IMG/VR virus record: IMGVR_UViG_3300023178_000243 | Coordinates: 1-25,395 of that record | Direction: 5' to 3' (one strand) | Origin: a virus | Length of the DNA: 25,395 bases | Shown here: positions 11,858 through 19,929 of the stretch, in pieces | Layout of the letters: each line of letters begins with the position of its first letter | Position numbering within the stretch: position 1 is the stretch's first letter | Program-made: the position numbers and the translations under genes | Notes under the pieces: generated by a model | Seen by the model: only the letters and a program-made list of their open reading frames with translations | Told to the model about the DNA's origin: nothing | Databases searched by the model: none

Positions 11858-12062
11858 GCAAGTCAAAGGGGATCATTATAAGACCATGACTATGCAACCA
11901 TGGGATTTTATTATTGAAAATAAACTACCTTATTGTGAAGGAAATATTATAAAATACATTTGTCGCTACAAGTCAAAAGGTGGCATAGATGATCTTGAGA
12001 AAGCAAAACATTACTTGGAGAAACTAATTGAAATCGAAGGCAGAAAAAACTGCACCTGGTGA
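11835..12062 (+). CDS. DUF3310 protein (T7 gp1.1/nucleotide kinase-like family)
   Basis: The 75-aa product has the DUF3310 signature: DHYKTMTMQPWDFIIENKLPY, then GNIIKYICRYKSKGGIDDLEKAKHYLEKLI. The start 11835 is preferred because GGAAG lies 7 nt upstream; an in-frame opening back to 11784 lies inside the Cys-rich gene. The family is widespread in phages. Some members are annotated as nucleotide kinases, but no P-loop is present here, so the activity is uncertain. Confidence 0.8.
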   Translation: MAEMSNTKQVKGDHYKTMTMQPWDFIIENKLPYCEGNIIKYICRYKSKGGIDDLEKAKHYLEKLIEIEGRKNCTW

Positions 12063-13584
12063 CATAGGTGGATTAAACCTAGACTTTTCTACTTCCCCTG
12101 TTATCTGGAAGTTTCTTCGATCCAATAACTTTGTACGAGGGGTGGTAGGACCAGTAGGTAGTGGTAAATCCTATGCGTGTGCAGCTGAGATCATGATGAG
12201 AGCTGTCAGACAAAAGCCATCTCCTATTGATGGTATTAAGTATTCTCGTTTTGTAATAGTTAGAAACTCATATCCTGAATTAAAAACAACGACCATTAAG
12301 ACATGGCAAGAGATATTCCCTGAAAATGTTTTTGGTCCGATGCATTGGACACCACCCATTTCACATCACATTCGCCTACCAAGTAGAGGTGATGCCCATG
12401 GAATAGACTGCGAAGTTATATTCTTAGCATTGGACCAGCCCAAAGATGTTAGAAAACTTTTATCTCTTGAACTCACAGGTGCGTGGGTAAACGAAGCAAG
12501 AGAGTTGCCTAAAGCTGTGATTGATGGACTAACACATCGTGTTGGTAGATATCCAACGAAAAGAGATGGTGGACCAACATGGTATGGAATATGGATGGAT
12601 ACTAACCCAATGGATGATGACCATTGGTGGTTTAGGTTAGCCAAGAAAGAAAAGCTAACAGGAAAATTTGGATGGAAGTTTTTTGAACAACCAGGTGGAG
12701 TTGTTGAAGTGCCACCAGATGTCTTACCAGACAACCCAGAAGCAAACGACCATATCTTTGCTAGTGGGAGGTGGTGGAAGCTGAACCCCCTTGCTGAAAA
12801 TATCAACAACTTACCATCTGGCTACTATATGCAAATGCTAGGTGGAAAGAACTTAGATTGGGTACGATGCTATGCTGAAGGTAAATATACTTATGTGCAA
12901 GAAGGGAAACCTGTTTGGCATGAGTACGATGATATGTTAATGTCAGGTGATGTAGAATACGATCCTAACCTTCCAATTCAAATAGGACTGGACTTCGGAT
13001 TAACACCAGCAGCTGTAATTGGGCAAAGACTCAACAATGGTAGGTGGATTGTTCTACACGAAATCGTAACCTTTGACATGGGATTGGAAAGGTTTGGTAA
13101 TCAGTTATTAGCTGAGTTAAATGGGAAGTTCCCTAAAGCTCAACTGATGGTATGGGGTGATCCAGCTGGTTTAGCTAGAGATGCTATCTATGAAGTAACA
13201 GCATTTGACCATTTGAAAACTCTAGGTCTAAATGCACAACCTACTCATTCTAACAAATTTATGGTTAGACGAGAAGCAGCAGCTGCACCAATGCTAAGAC
13301 TGGTAGAAGGTAAACCAGGTTTAATTATTTCAAGAGAATGTAAACTCCTTCGTAAATCACTTGCTGGTGGATATCACTTTAAACGACTAGCTATAGGTGC
13401 TGGTCAAGAACGATTCAAAGATTCTCCTAACAAGAATGAACATTCGCACATTGGTGATGCTTTTGGTTACTTACTGCTTGGTGGTGGGGAACATAAACGC
13501 ATGACACGATCAGGATTGAATAAGAATACCTTTATTGCTCAGACTGTAGCAAATACAGACTTTGATGTATTCACATCTCTTTGA
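12028..13584 (+). CDS. terL: Terminase large subunit
   Basis: A TTG start at 12028 is chosen: GGAG (12017-12020) is 7 nt upstream and no ATG/GTG occurs before the ATPase motif. The 518 aa carry Walker A GPVGSGKS (41-48), Walker B with catalytic Glu156 in GAWVNEARE, and an RNase H-like nuclease with Asp322 (GLDFGL), Asp378 (WGDPAG) and Asp477 (HIGDAFGY). It drives DNA into the prohead and cuts concatemers. The N-terminus overlaps the DUF3310 gene by 35 nt. Confidence 0.95.
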   Translation: MKSKAEKTAPGDIGGLNLDFSTSPVIWKFLRSNNFVRGVVGPVGSGKSYACAAEIMMRAVRQKPSPIDGIKYSRFVIVRNSYPELKTTTIKTWQEIFPENVFGPMHWTPPISHHIRLPSRGDAHGIDCEVIFLALDQPKDVRKLLSLELTGAWVNEARELPKAVIDGLTHRVGRYPTKRDGGPTWYGIWMDTNPMDDDHWWFRLAKKEKLTGKFGWKFFEQPGGVVEVPPDVLPDNPEANDHIFASGRWWKLNPLAENINNLPSGYYMQMLGGKNLDWVRCYAEGKYTYVQEGKPVWHEYDDMLMSGDVEYDPNLPIQIGLDFGLTPAAVIGQRLNNGRWIVLHEIVTFDMGLERFGNQLLAELNGKFPKAQLMVWGDPAGLARDAIYEVTAFDHLKTLGLNAQPTHSNKFMVRREAAAAPMLRLVEGKPGLIISRECKLLRKSLAGGYHFKRLAIGAGQERFKDSPNKNEHSHIGDAFGYLLLGGGEHKRMTRSGLNKNTFIAQTVANTDFDVFTSL

Positions 13585-14047
13585 TGAATTAAATAAGAAA
13601 AAACCTAATGGTGTATTCTTTATGCCATTTAGCTCAGTTCATTATGAAGCAATGAACATTACCCAACAAGATTTAGTAGCTCAATCTCAATATCTTAATA
13701 TCGGAGAAAGATTAGAGTGGCAAAGTGAAGTTGGATTTTGTGCTACTGTTTTTCTACATTTAAATCCTGTAATGGTGTTTGGTATCGTTCCGATATGGAA
13801 TGGGGTAGCTGAAGCATGGATGATTGCAGATGATAAGATAAGAAACAAACCTTACACCCTTACAAAATACTCAAAGCGATTTATTGATATAGTTCCGATA
13901 TCCCTTGCATTGCATCGCCTACAGATAACGGTTAGAATCCGAGATAAGAGGGCAGTATCTTGGGCAAGATTTCTTGGCTTTACTGAAGAAGGAATATTGA
14001 GAGGATATGGTCCAGACAAAGCTAACTATTACATGATGAGGAAATAA
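13565..14047 (+). CDS. T7 gp13/DUF2833-like GNAT-fold protein
   Basis: The 160-aa product shows an acetyltransferase-like fold: VVPIWNGVAEAWMIADDKI with nearby strands, a long helix (LTKYSKRFIDIVPISLALHRLQITVRI) and the late WARFLGFTEEGILRGYGPD typical of GNAT proteins. This combination matches DUF2833, the family of T7 internal virion protein gp13. Here it lies next to terL and not with the other internal proteins. ATG 13565 is used in preference to the TTG just before it. Acetyl-CoA binding is unproven. Confidence 0.7.
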   Translation: MYSHLFDELNKKKPNGVFFMPFSSVHYEAMNITQQDLVAQSQYLNIGERLEWQSEVGFCATVFLHLNPVMVFGIVPIWNGVAEAWMIADDKIRNKPYTLTKYSKRFIDIVPISLALHRLQITVRIRDKRAVSWARFLGFTEEGILRGYGPDKANYYMMRK

Positions 14048-14049
14048 CT

Positions 14050-14328
14050 ATGGGTGGTATTCTCGGAGGTGGTGGTGGTGGAGGTAGTAACTCTGCTGCT
14101 ATCAAAGCACAAGAAAAAGAATTAGAGCAACAAAAATTAGAAGCTGAAGCTAGAAGAAAAGAGCTAGATGAGGAAAAAAGAATTATGGCAGAAGAAGAAG
14201 CTGCTAAGTTAGCTTCAGTAAAGAAACGAGGAAGAAGGGCATTACTTGCAAAAGCAAGATTCGGTACTGCTCAAACTGACGACCAAGGTATGCAATCAAA
14301 GCTTGGTGGCGATTCACAAACAGTATAG
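14050..14328 (+). CDS. Gly-rich/coiled-coil small protein, 92 aa
   Basis: The protein opens MGGILGGGGGGGSNSAA and continues as a Glu/Lys-rich coiled coil (about 18-60) ending with a basic RGRRALLAKARFG stretch. Genes of this form are common between terminase and portal in marine podoviruses, where a structural or ejection role is suspected. No enzyme motif is seen. Confidence 0.6.
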   Translation: MGGILGGGGGGGSNSAAIKAQEKELEQQKLEAEARRKELDEEKRIMAEEEAAKLASVKKRGRRALLAKARFGTAQTDDQGMQSKLGGDSQTV

Positions 14329-14337
14329 GAGAATAGT

Positions 14338-14529
14338 ATGCCTTATGGTAAAGGAACATATGGTTCAAAAGTAGGTAGACCAAAGAAAAAGAAAACTATG
14401 AATGGTGCAGTTCGTCAGGTTATGAAGGAATATAAGACTGGAAAACTCAAGTCTGGCTCTGGTGCTGTAGTAAAAAGCAAAGATCAAGCTATGGCAATAG
14501 CTATGGCTAAGTCACGCAAGAGTGCATAG
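14338..14529 (+). CDS. Small basic DUF6496-like protein, 63 aa
   Basis: AGGAGA lies 6 nt before the ATG. The product is strongly basic and matches the DUF6496 pattern: RQVMKEYKTGKLKSGSG followed by VVKSKDQAMAIAMAKSRK. Such proteins occur beside phage head genes; their role is unknown. Possibly virion-packaged or DNA-bound. The stop overlaps the GTG of the next gene. Confidence 0.65.
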   Translation: MPYGKGTYGSKVGRPKKKKTMNGAVRQVMKEYKTGKLKSGSGAVVKSKDQAMAIAMAKSRKSA

Positions 14530-14705
14530 TGGCAAAGTCTACTGTTAATAAAGCTGGTAATTATACCAATCCTAAAATGCGTAAAGCTATTTTTAACCAA
14601 ATCAAAGCTGGTGGCAAAGGTGGAAAACCTGGTCAATGGTCAGCTCGTAAAGCTCAGATGTTAGCTAAGACTTACAAAGCTAGAGGTGGTGGGTATACAT
14701 CGTGA
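14529..14705 (+). CDS. Small basic protein with GTG start, 58 aa
   Basis: The GTG at 14529 overlaps the upstream TAG by one base. The product has NYTNPKMRKAIFNQIKAG, GGKGGKPGQWSARKAQ and MLAKTYKARGGGYTS, a pattern common to small basic phage proteins near the portal. There is no ATG upstream in frame. It overlaps the next gene's GTG by 4 nt, so the three basic genes (14338-14947) are a coupled set. Confidence 0.6.
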   Translation: MAKSTVNKAGNYTNPKMRKAIFNQIKAGGKGGKPGQWSARKAQMLAKTYKARGGGYTS

Positions 14706-14947
14706 AGGAAAGTCAAGAAAGATTAGTTCGTTGGACTAAGCAAAAATGGCGAACTAAATCTGGTAAACCATCAACGCAAGGTCCAAAAGCAACTGGAGAA
14801 AGATATTTGCCAGAAGCTGCTATAAAAGCTATGTCTAGTTCTGAATATGCTCGTACTACAGCTGAGAAACGCAAAGGTACAAAAGCTGGTAAACAGTTTG
14901 TAAAACAACCTAAGAGTATAGCAAAGAAAACGAGTAGGTATACTTAA
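14702..14947 (+). CDS. Small basic protein (DUF5872-like), 81 aa
   Basis: GTG start at 14702 within the preceding stop (GTGA). The sequence QERLVRWTKQKWRTKSGKPS, ERYLPEAAIKAMSSSEYA and GKQFVKQPKSIAKK matches a family of short basic phage/bacterial proteins that I associate with DUF5872, with moderate certainty. Role unknown. Its TAA shares a base with the next ATG. Confidence 0.6.
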   Translation: MKESQERLVRWTKQKWRTKSGKPSTQGPKATGERYLPEAAIKAMSSSEYARTTAEKRKGTKAGKQFVKQPKSIAKKTSRYT

Positions 14948-15531
14948 TGCCAATAACTGTAACTAGAGAATCACTCAATACAAAAAGTATCCATAACAAT
15001 CCAAGTTATGTTGATAAAGATAATATTCAGACTTTAGTATCTAGTGAAAAACCTATGCCTACAGTTGATATTAATCATTTACGATTACATGAAGGCAAAG
15101 GATTTTATTATAATAAATTATATCCTGATTCAGCTAAATTAGCATCTGGTGCAAGTATTGATGTAGCTATTGCATTTGCTAGTGGAGTGTATGCTCACTT
15201 ACATGAGGATGTCGAAACTGGTGGGGATGCAGAGTTTTATATTTATTCAGGATCAGTTGTTACTGGTGGCACATCTGTTCCAGCACTTAACAGAAATTTT
15301 AATTCATCTAACACATCACAAAGTGCAATACTTCTTAATCCTACTGTAACAACATTAGGAACAGAAAAGTATGCTAGTTTTATTCCTGGTGGAACTGGAG
15401 GTGCATCTGCTGGTGCTGGAGGTAGAAGTTTTCAGTTTGTCTTAGCACCACTAACAACTTATTTATTTCGATTAACAAATGTCAATGGTGCAGCACACAT
15501 GGCACATATAATTTTAACTTGGTATGAATAA
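14947..15531 (+). CDS. Virion structural protein, beta-rich, 194 aa
   Basis: Ser, Thr, Gly and Ala-rich beta-pattern throughout, with FYYNKLYPDSAKLASGASIDVAI in the middle and a C-terminal RSFQFVLAPLTTYLFRLTN typical of head-decoration or head-fibre proteins. It has no enzyme motif. Proteins like this occur between the terminase and portal genes of marine podoviruses. It starts at the base where the preceding gene ends and overlaps the next by one base. Confidence 0.6.
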   Translation: MPITVTRESLNTKSIHNNPSYVDKDNIQTLVSSEKPMPTVDINHLRLHEGKGFYYNKLYPDSAKLASGASIDVAIAFASGVYAHLHEDVETGGDAEFYIYSGSVVTGGTSVPALNRNFNSSNTSQSAILLNPTVTTLGTEKYASFIPGGTGGASAGAGGRSFQFVLAPLTTYLFRLTNVNGAAHMAHIILTWYE

Positions 15532-15854
15532 TGAGAAAAGAACATAAAGAAGAATCAGGTGGATTATCTGCAAAGGGTAGAAAATTTTATAATGCTCAAG
15601 GGATGAATTTAAAACCTGGAGTTAAAGGTAAAGCAGATACTCCTGAGAAGAAAAAAAGAAAAGGAATGTATTTAGTTAGAGCTTTTTCTAATCCTTCTGG
15701 TCCAATGAAGAATCCAAAAGGCGAATCAACTAGATTAGCTAAGTCGGCACATCCATGGGGTGAGCCAGTTCCACAAACAATAGCAGCAGCACATAAACTA
15801 GCAAGAAAAGGTAGAGGTTTATTGGCACAATACAAAGCACAGAAGGCAGCATAA
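15531..15854 (+). CDS. DUF6321-like basic protein, 107 aa
   Basis: The sequence GGLSAKGRKFYNAQGMNLKPGVKG, here spanning about 10-33, and later RAFSNPSGPMKNPKGESTRL and HPWGEPVPQTIAAAHKLA match the DUF6321 pattern of short basic phage proteins. No role is established. The ATG overlaps the upstream TAA. The portal follows 2 nt after the stop. Confidence 0.7.
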   Translation: MRKEHKEESGGLSAKGRKFYNAQGMNLKPGVKGKADTPEKKKRKGMYLVRAFSNPSGPMKNPKGESTRLAKSAHPWGEPVPQTIAAAHKLARKGRGLLAQYKAQKAA

Positions 15855-15856
15855 TT

Positions 15857-17437
15857 ATGGCAGAGATGATGAGATTAACACCAGAACAAGTTTTAAAAAG
15901 ACATGACATTGCTTTAAGTCGTAAAGAAGATTTTAGAGATTTATATGAAGATTGTTATGAGTTCGCACTACCACAAAGAAATTTATATGATGGTTACTAT
16001 GAAGGTAAAGTAGGTGGTAGCAAGAAGATGGCTAGAGTGTTTGATTCTACTGCTATTAACTCAACACAACGATTTGCTAATCGTCTGCAATCTGGCATAT
16101 TCCCACCACAAAGAAAGTGGTGTAGGTTAGAGCCAGGTCCAGATATTCCATTAGAAAGAAGATCAGAAGCTCAAGCAGCACTTGATGTTTATACAGAAAA
16201 AATGTTTTCAACACTCAAGCAAACAAACTTTGATATTGCTATGGGTGAGTTCTTACTTGATCTTGCAGTTGGTACAGCTGTGCTTATGATTCAACCAGGA
16301 GATGATAACTCCCCTATTAACTTTATTCCTGTTCCTCAGTTCTTAGTTTCTTTTGAAGAAGGTGCGAATGGTCAGGTAGATAATGTTTATCGAAGAATGA
16401 GAATGAAAGGTGAAGCCATCCAACAGCAATGGAAAGATGCAAAGATAGATGAGAAGCTACAAAGAAAGATAGATGAGAAACCAACAGAAGATGTGGATTT
16501 AATTGAAGCTACTATATTTGATGTTAAAAGAGGTGATTACTGTTACCATGTTATTCACAAGGAAAGTAAGTCTGAAATAGTTTATAGACGCATGAAGTAT
16601 ACTCCTTGGATTGTATCTCGATACATGAAAGTATCAGGTGAGATATATGGTAGAGGACCACTTGTTACTGCTATTGCAGATATCAAAACATTAAATAAAA
16701 CATTAGAGCTATTACTTAAGAACGCATCACTTGCTATTGCTGGAGTATATACAGCAGCAGATGATGGAGTATTGAATCCAGCTACATTAAAGATTGTACC
16801 TGGTGCTATTATTCCTGTAGCAAGAAATGGTGGACCACAAGGAGAATCATTAAGACCACTACCAAGAGCTGGTGATTTTAATGTATCTCAGATTGTTATT
16901 AATGATTTAAGAATGAACATTAAGAGAGTCTTACTTGATGAGTCATTACCACCAGACAATATGTCAGCTCGTTCAGCAACAGAGATTGTTGAGAGAATGA
17001 AAGAATTATCACAGAATCTTGGTTCTGCATTTGGTAGATTAATTAATGAAACTATGATCCCACTTACAGCAAAGATATTGCAAGTTATGGATGATAGAGG
17101 ATTGATTGACTTACCATTAAAAGTAAATGGACTAGAAGTGAAGATTAGTCCAGTAGCACCACTTGCTCAAGCTCAAAGTATGGAAGAAGTAAATGGTATT
17201 CTACAGTTTGCTCAGATTGCACAAGGTGCTGGACCTGAAGGTCAGATGATGCTTAAGGTAGGAGATATGTTAGATTATGTAGCTGATAAACTCAATGTAC
17301 CAGCAAGTCTAATACTATCACCTCAAGAGAGAGCTATTCGTATGCAACAAGCACAGGAAATGGCTCAAATGGCAGCACAACAAAATCCTGAAGCTGCACA
17401 ACAAGTAGTACAACAAGCAGTAGCTAAAGGAGTGTAA
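15857..17437 (+). CDS. Portal (head-tail connector) protein
   Basis: At 526 aa it has the usual size for T7-type connectors. Recognisable segments are FRDLYEDCYEFALPQRNLYD near 22-41, VFDSTAINSTQRFANRLQSG near 61-80, YGRGPLVTAIADIKTLNKTL near 263-282 and the crown region rich in Gln/Ala at the C-terminus (MAQMAAQQNPEAAQQVVQQA). It forms the dodecameric ring at one capsid vertex, through which DNA is packaged and ejected. Scaffold and Bbp19-like genes follow immediately. Confidence 0.92.
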   Translation: MAEMMRLTPEQVLKRHDIALSRKEDFRDLYEDCYEFALPQRNLYDGYYEGKVGGSKKMARVFDSTAINSTQRFANRLQSGIFPPQRKWCRLEPGPDIPLERRSEAQAALDVYTEKMFSTLKQTNFDIAMGEFLLDLAVGTAVLMIQPGDDNSPINFIPVPQFLVSFEEGANGQVDNVYRRMRMKGEAIQQQWKDAKIDEKLQRKIDEKPTEDVDLIEATIFDVKRGDYCYHVIHKESKSEIVYRRMKYTPWIVSRYMKVSGEIYGRGPLVTAIADIKTLNKTLELLLKNASLAIAGVYTAADDGVLNPATLKIVPGAIIPVARNGGPQGESLRPLPRAGDFNVSQIVINDLRMNIKRVLLDESLPPDNMSARSATEIVERMKELSQNLGSAFGRLINETMIPLTAKILQVMDDRGLIDLPLKVNGLEVKISPVAPLAQAQSMEEVNGILQFAQIAQGAGPEGQMMLKVGDMLDYVADKLNVPASLILSPQERAIRMQQAQEMAQMAAQQNPEAAQQVVQQAVAKGV

Positions 17438-17701
17438 ATGTCTGGGTGGGAAGATTTAGAACAACCAAAGAATAAAGAAATAAAAGATAATCAACAAATT
17501 ATAGATGACCATAATAGATTGGTGCTTAGAGTATTCAAGGATGAAGATGGGATGAAATTACTTAACTGGCTTAAGCAAGTTTATTTAGATCAACCTGTTG
17601 CGATTCCTGGATCGGACTCTAGTCATGCGTATTACAGAGAAGGACAAAATAGTGTGGTTAGAGATATTTTTAATAGAATAGCGAAAGCGAGAAAATTATA
17701 A
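17438..17701 (+). CDS. Bbp19-like small protein, 87 aa
   Basis: The sequence VLRVFKDEDGMKLLNWLKQVYL and HAYYREGQNSVVRDIFNRI matches the Bbp19 family, small proteins found between portal and scaffold genes in podoviruses. Role unproven; probably head assembly. Starts on the base after the portal stop and overlaps the scaffold ATG by one base. Confidence 0.75.
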   Translation: MSGWEDLEQPKNKEIKDNQQIIDDHNRLVLRVFKDEDGMKLLNWLKQVYLDQPVAIPGSDSSHAYYREGQNSVVRDIFNRIAKARKL

Positions 17702-18504
17702 TGGAGACAAATGAAAACCAACCCAGTAGTGAAGTTTCTCAAGAAACTCAGGAAGAATCTGGCTTATTGGATTCAGCGACCATTTCGCAAGAAGAAGATG
17801 AGAACCAGACAAACCCCCAAGCAGCAGAGATCGACCACAAAGAAGCGATCGAAGAAGAAGATGACGAACCCTTAGAAAGACCTGATTGGTATCCTGAGAA
17901 CTTTTGGAATAGTGAAACAAGTGAGCCAGAGATTGAAAAGTTATCTAAGTCTTGGATGGATTTAAGGAAACAAATCTCACAAGGAAGTCACAAAGCACCT
18001 AAAGATGGCAAATACAATACTGAAGTTTTTGGTAGTATACCTGATGATGATCCTATTAAATCTCATGTTACATCATGGGCAAAAGAATATGGAATCAGTC
18101 AAGGTGCATTTGATGATTTAGTAGGTAAGGTTGTTGAAATGCAAGGTAATGAAGCACAAGTTGCACAACAATCATTAGAAGCAGAAAAGAAAGCTCTTGG
18201 TCCTAATGCTGACCAGATTATTAAAAATACTATTGATTGGGCTAATGGTCTAGTTAGAAAAGGTGTTTTAGGTGAGGATGATTTTGAGGAGTTTAAAATC
18301 ATGGGTGGCACAGCAAAAGGGATAAAGGTTATTACAAAATTAAGAGAAGCATTTGAAGGAACAAGGATTCCAGTAAATTCTCAACCTGTTGATGGTATGC
18401 CTTCTAAGGAAGAACTCTATCAAATGGTTGGTAGCAAGGAATACAAAGAAAATCCAGCTTACAGACAAAAAGTTGAGAGGATGTTTCAACAAACATTTGG
18501 ATAA
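17701..18504 (+). CDS. Capsid scaffolding protein
   Basis: The 267-aa protein has a highly acidic, disordered N-terminus (about 1-60), then RPDWYPENFW, common in T7-type scaffolds, a helical centre with the AQVAQQSLEAEKKALGPNAD region, and a basic C-terminus with YRQKVERMFQQTFG. Placement between portal and major capsid is diagnostic. It would template prohead assembly and then leave. Confidence 0.85.
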   Translation: METNENQPSSEVSQETQEESGLLDSATISQEEDENQTNPQAAEIDHKEAIEEEDDEPLERPDWYPENFWNSETSEPEIEKLSKSWMDLRKQISQGSHKAPKDGKYNTEVFGSIPDDDPIKSHVTSWAKEYGISQGAFDDLVGKVVEMQGNEAQVAQQSLEAEKKALGPNADQIIKNTIDWANGLVRKGVLGEDDFEEFKIMGGTAKGIKVITKLREAFEGTRIPVNSQPVDGMPSKEELYQMVGSKEYKENPAYRQKVERMFQQTFG

Positions 18505-18527
18505 ACTAACTTTCCCCCAGGAAGTTT

Positions 18528-18553
18528 GGGAGTCTTCGGACTCCCTTTTTTTT
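18528..18553 (+). terminator. Strong intrinsic terminator after scaffold gene
   Basis: GGGAGTC (18528-18534), TTCG tetraloop, GACTCCC (18539-18545) and eight T (18546-18553) form a textbook terminator. It cuts the packaging/head operon off from the capsid gene, which must then rely on read-through or its own promoter. Confidence 0.92.
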
Positions 18554-18732
18554 GTTGCATTTTATTAAAAAAACCATTAGAAGAAAACTAAGGCATATTG
18601 ATTTTATATCAACCCTTGTACTCAGTAAGACTGCGACTGGCTATCGTAAATAGCAAGTTAGAACCCAAAAGCAAATTTTGGCTTATTCCAACGAAAAAAA
18701 CTTTACTTTAATTTTTTTTATTAGGAGTTAAT
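18554..18732 (+). other. Structured non-coding leader upstream of the major capsid gene
   Basis: There is no ORF here. Three hairpins follow one another: TTGAT/ATCAA (18598-18612), GACT-G-GCTAT with ATAGC-A-AGTT (18635-18659, one mismatch) and CCAAAA-GCAAA-TTTTGG (18665-18681). An A/T tract and AGGAGTTAATATG follow. I found no convincing -35/-10 pair. The interval may be a promoter plus a structured 5'UTR that stabilises capsid mRNA, or a small RNA. Confidence 0.45.
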
Positions 18733-19572
18733 ATGGCAGTTTCATTATCTAATGCTTTCATTACTCTCTTTGATGCTGAAGTCAAACAAGCATACCAAGG
18801 TAAAGCACAGCTTGTTGGTGCAGTTAGACAAAGACGAGGAGTTGAAGGTTCAACAGTTAAGTTCCCAAAGATTGGGAAAGGTGTTGCTCAGTTAAGAGTT
18901 CCACAATCTGATGTTACACCACTTAATGTTTCATTTTCACAAGTAACTTGTACTCTTAGCGACTACAATGCAGCAGAGTATTCTGACATCTTTAATCAAG
19001 CTAAAGTTAATTTTGATGAAAGACAAGAGCTAGTTCAAGTTGTATCTAATGCAATTGGTAGAAGACAAGACCAGTTAATCTTAGATGCACTTAATGGTTC
19101 ATCTACATCATTAACTGTATCTAATGATATTGGTGGTACAGATACTAATATGAATGTAGCCAAGCTAAGAGAAGCTAAGAAGTTGTTGGATACAAACAAT
19201 GTTCCACCAACAGATAGACACATGATTATTCATGCTAATTCTTTAGCTTCTTTACTATCTGAAACTAGTGTAACAAGTGCAGACTTTAATACAGTTCGTG
19301 CATTAGTTGCTGGTGAGATTAACACATTCTTAGGATTTACTTTCCATGTACTTGGAGATAGATCAGAAGGTGGATTACCTATCGATGGTTCAAGCGACAG
19401 AACTCTTTATGCTTTCCATAAAGATGCAGTCGGTTATGGCGAAGGTATTGCAGCTAGAACTGAGATTAACTATGTTGCTGAGAAAACTTCTTTCTTAGTC
19501 AACTCTGTTTTCTCTGCTGGTTCAATAGCTATCGATGACGAAGGTATTGTTAAATTAACAGCTAGAGAATAA
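18733..19572 (+). CDS. Major capsid protein
   Basis: At 279 aa this is a compact HK97-fold capsid protein. Features include EGSTVKFPKIGKGVAQLRVP near 37-56, an acidic/hydrophobic spine helix (KVNFDERQELVQVVSNAIGR near 96-115), PPTDRHMIIHANSLASLL near 158-175 and a P-domain-like end FLVNSVFSAGSIAIDDEGIV. AGGAGT is 5 nt upstream. Flanking terminators (18528, 19885) set it and its small follower apart as their own unit. Confidence 0.85.
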   Translation: MAVSLSNAFITLFDAEVKQAYQGKAQLVGAVRQRRGVEGSTVKFPKIGKGVAQLRVPQSDVTPLNVSFSQVTCTLSDYNAAEYSDIFNQAKVNFDERQELVQVVSNAIGRRQDQLILDALNGSSTSLTVSNDIGGTDTNMNVAKLREAKKLLDTNNVPPTDRHMIIHANSLASLLSETSVTSADFNTVRALVAGEINTFLGFTFHVLGDRSEGGLPIDGSSDRTLYAFHKDAVGYGEGIAARTEINYVAEKTSFLVNSVFSAGSIAIDDEGIVKLTARE

Positions 19573-19583
19573 GGAGATAGAGA

Positions 19584-19862
19584 ATGGCTTTTGACAAAAC
19601 AGGATTCACTACTTATGGTGCATCAAAGAGTGGAAATGCAGTATCCTTATATGGTTACAGTACAGCAGATGCTATTGCTGATGTAAACACATCTGGCTAC
19701 TTCAATGATCTTTCTGATACATTAGAAGTTGGTGATGTAATTTTATGCAGAACTTCAACTGGTGGCACTCAAGCATTGAGCTGGGTATATGTTGCAAGTA
19801 ATGCTTCAGGTGTCGTTGATGTGACAGATGGTCTTACAATTACAGCAACTGACTCAGATTAA
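19584..19862 (+). CDS. Capsid-linked small structural protein, 92 aa
   Basis: GGAGA lies upstream of the ATG. The protein is Ser/Thr/Asp-rich and beta-patterned (GNAVSLYGYSTADAIADV, DTLEVGDVILCRT), like small decoration or capsid-stabilising proteins encoded right after the major capsid gene. Direct coupling to the capsid transcript and the terminator after it support equal expression. A tail-fibre fragment is less likely. Confidence 0.65.
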   Translation: MAFDKTGFTTYGASKSGNAVSLYGYSTADAIADVNTSGYFNDLSDTLEVGDVILCRTSTGGTQALSWVYVASNASGVVDVTDGLTITATDSD

Positions 19863-19884
19863 TTTTCATCTATTAATCAAACCT

Positions 19885-19916
19885 AAGGGTAGTCTTATGG
19901 CTACCCTTTTGTCTTT
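19885..19916 (+). terminator. Intrinsic terminator after the capsid unit
   Basis: AAGGGTAG (19885-19892), an 8-nt loop and CTACCCTT (19901-19908) form a perfect 8-bp stem followed by TT-G-TC-TTT. The T-run is interrupted, so some read-through into the tail genes is likely. Confidence 0.8.
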
Positions 19917-19929
19917 ATAAAGGGAAAGT

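Noticed and set aside
12366-12809. 147-aa open frame on the - strand inside terL
   Set aside because: Fully contained opposite a certain gene; composition is that of a reverse-complement shadow.
18554-18732. tRNA gene upstream of the capsid
   Set aside because: Three hairpins are present but there is no acceptor stem, no T-loop GTTCGA-type motif and no cloverleaf.
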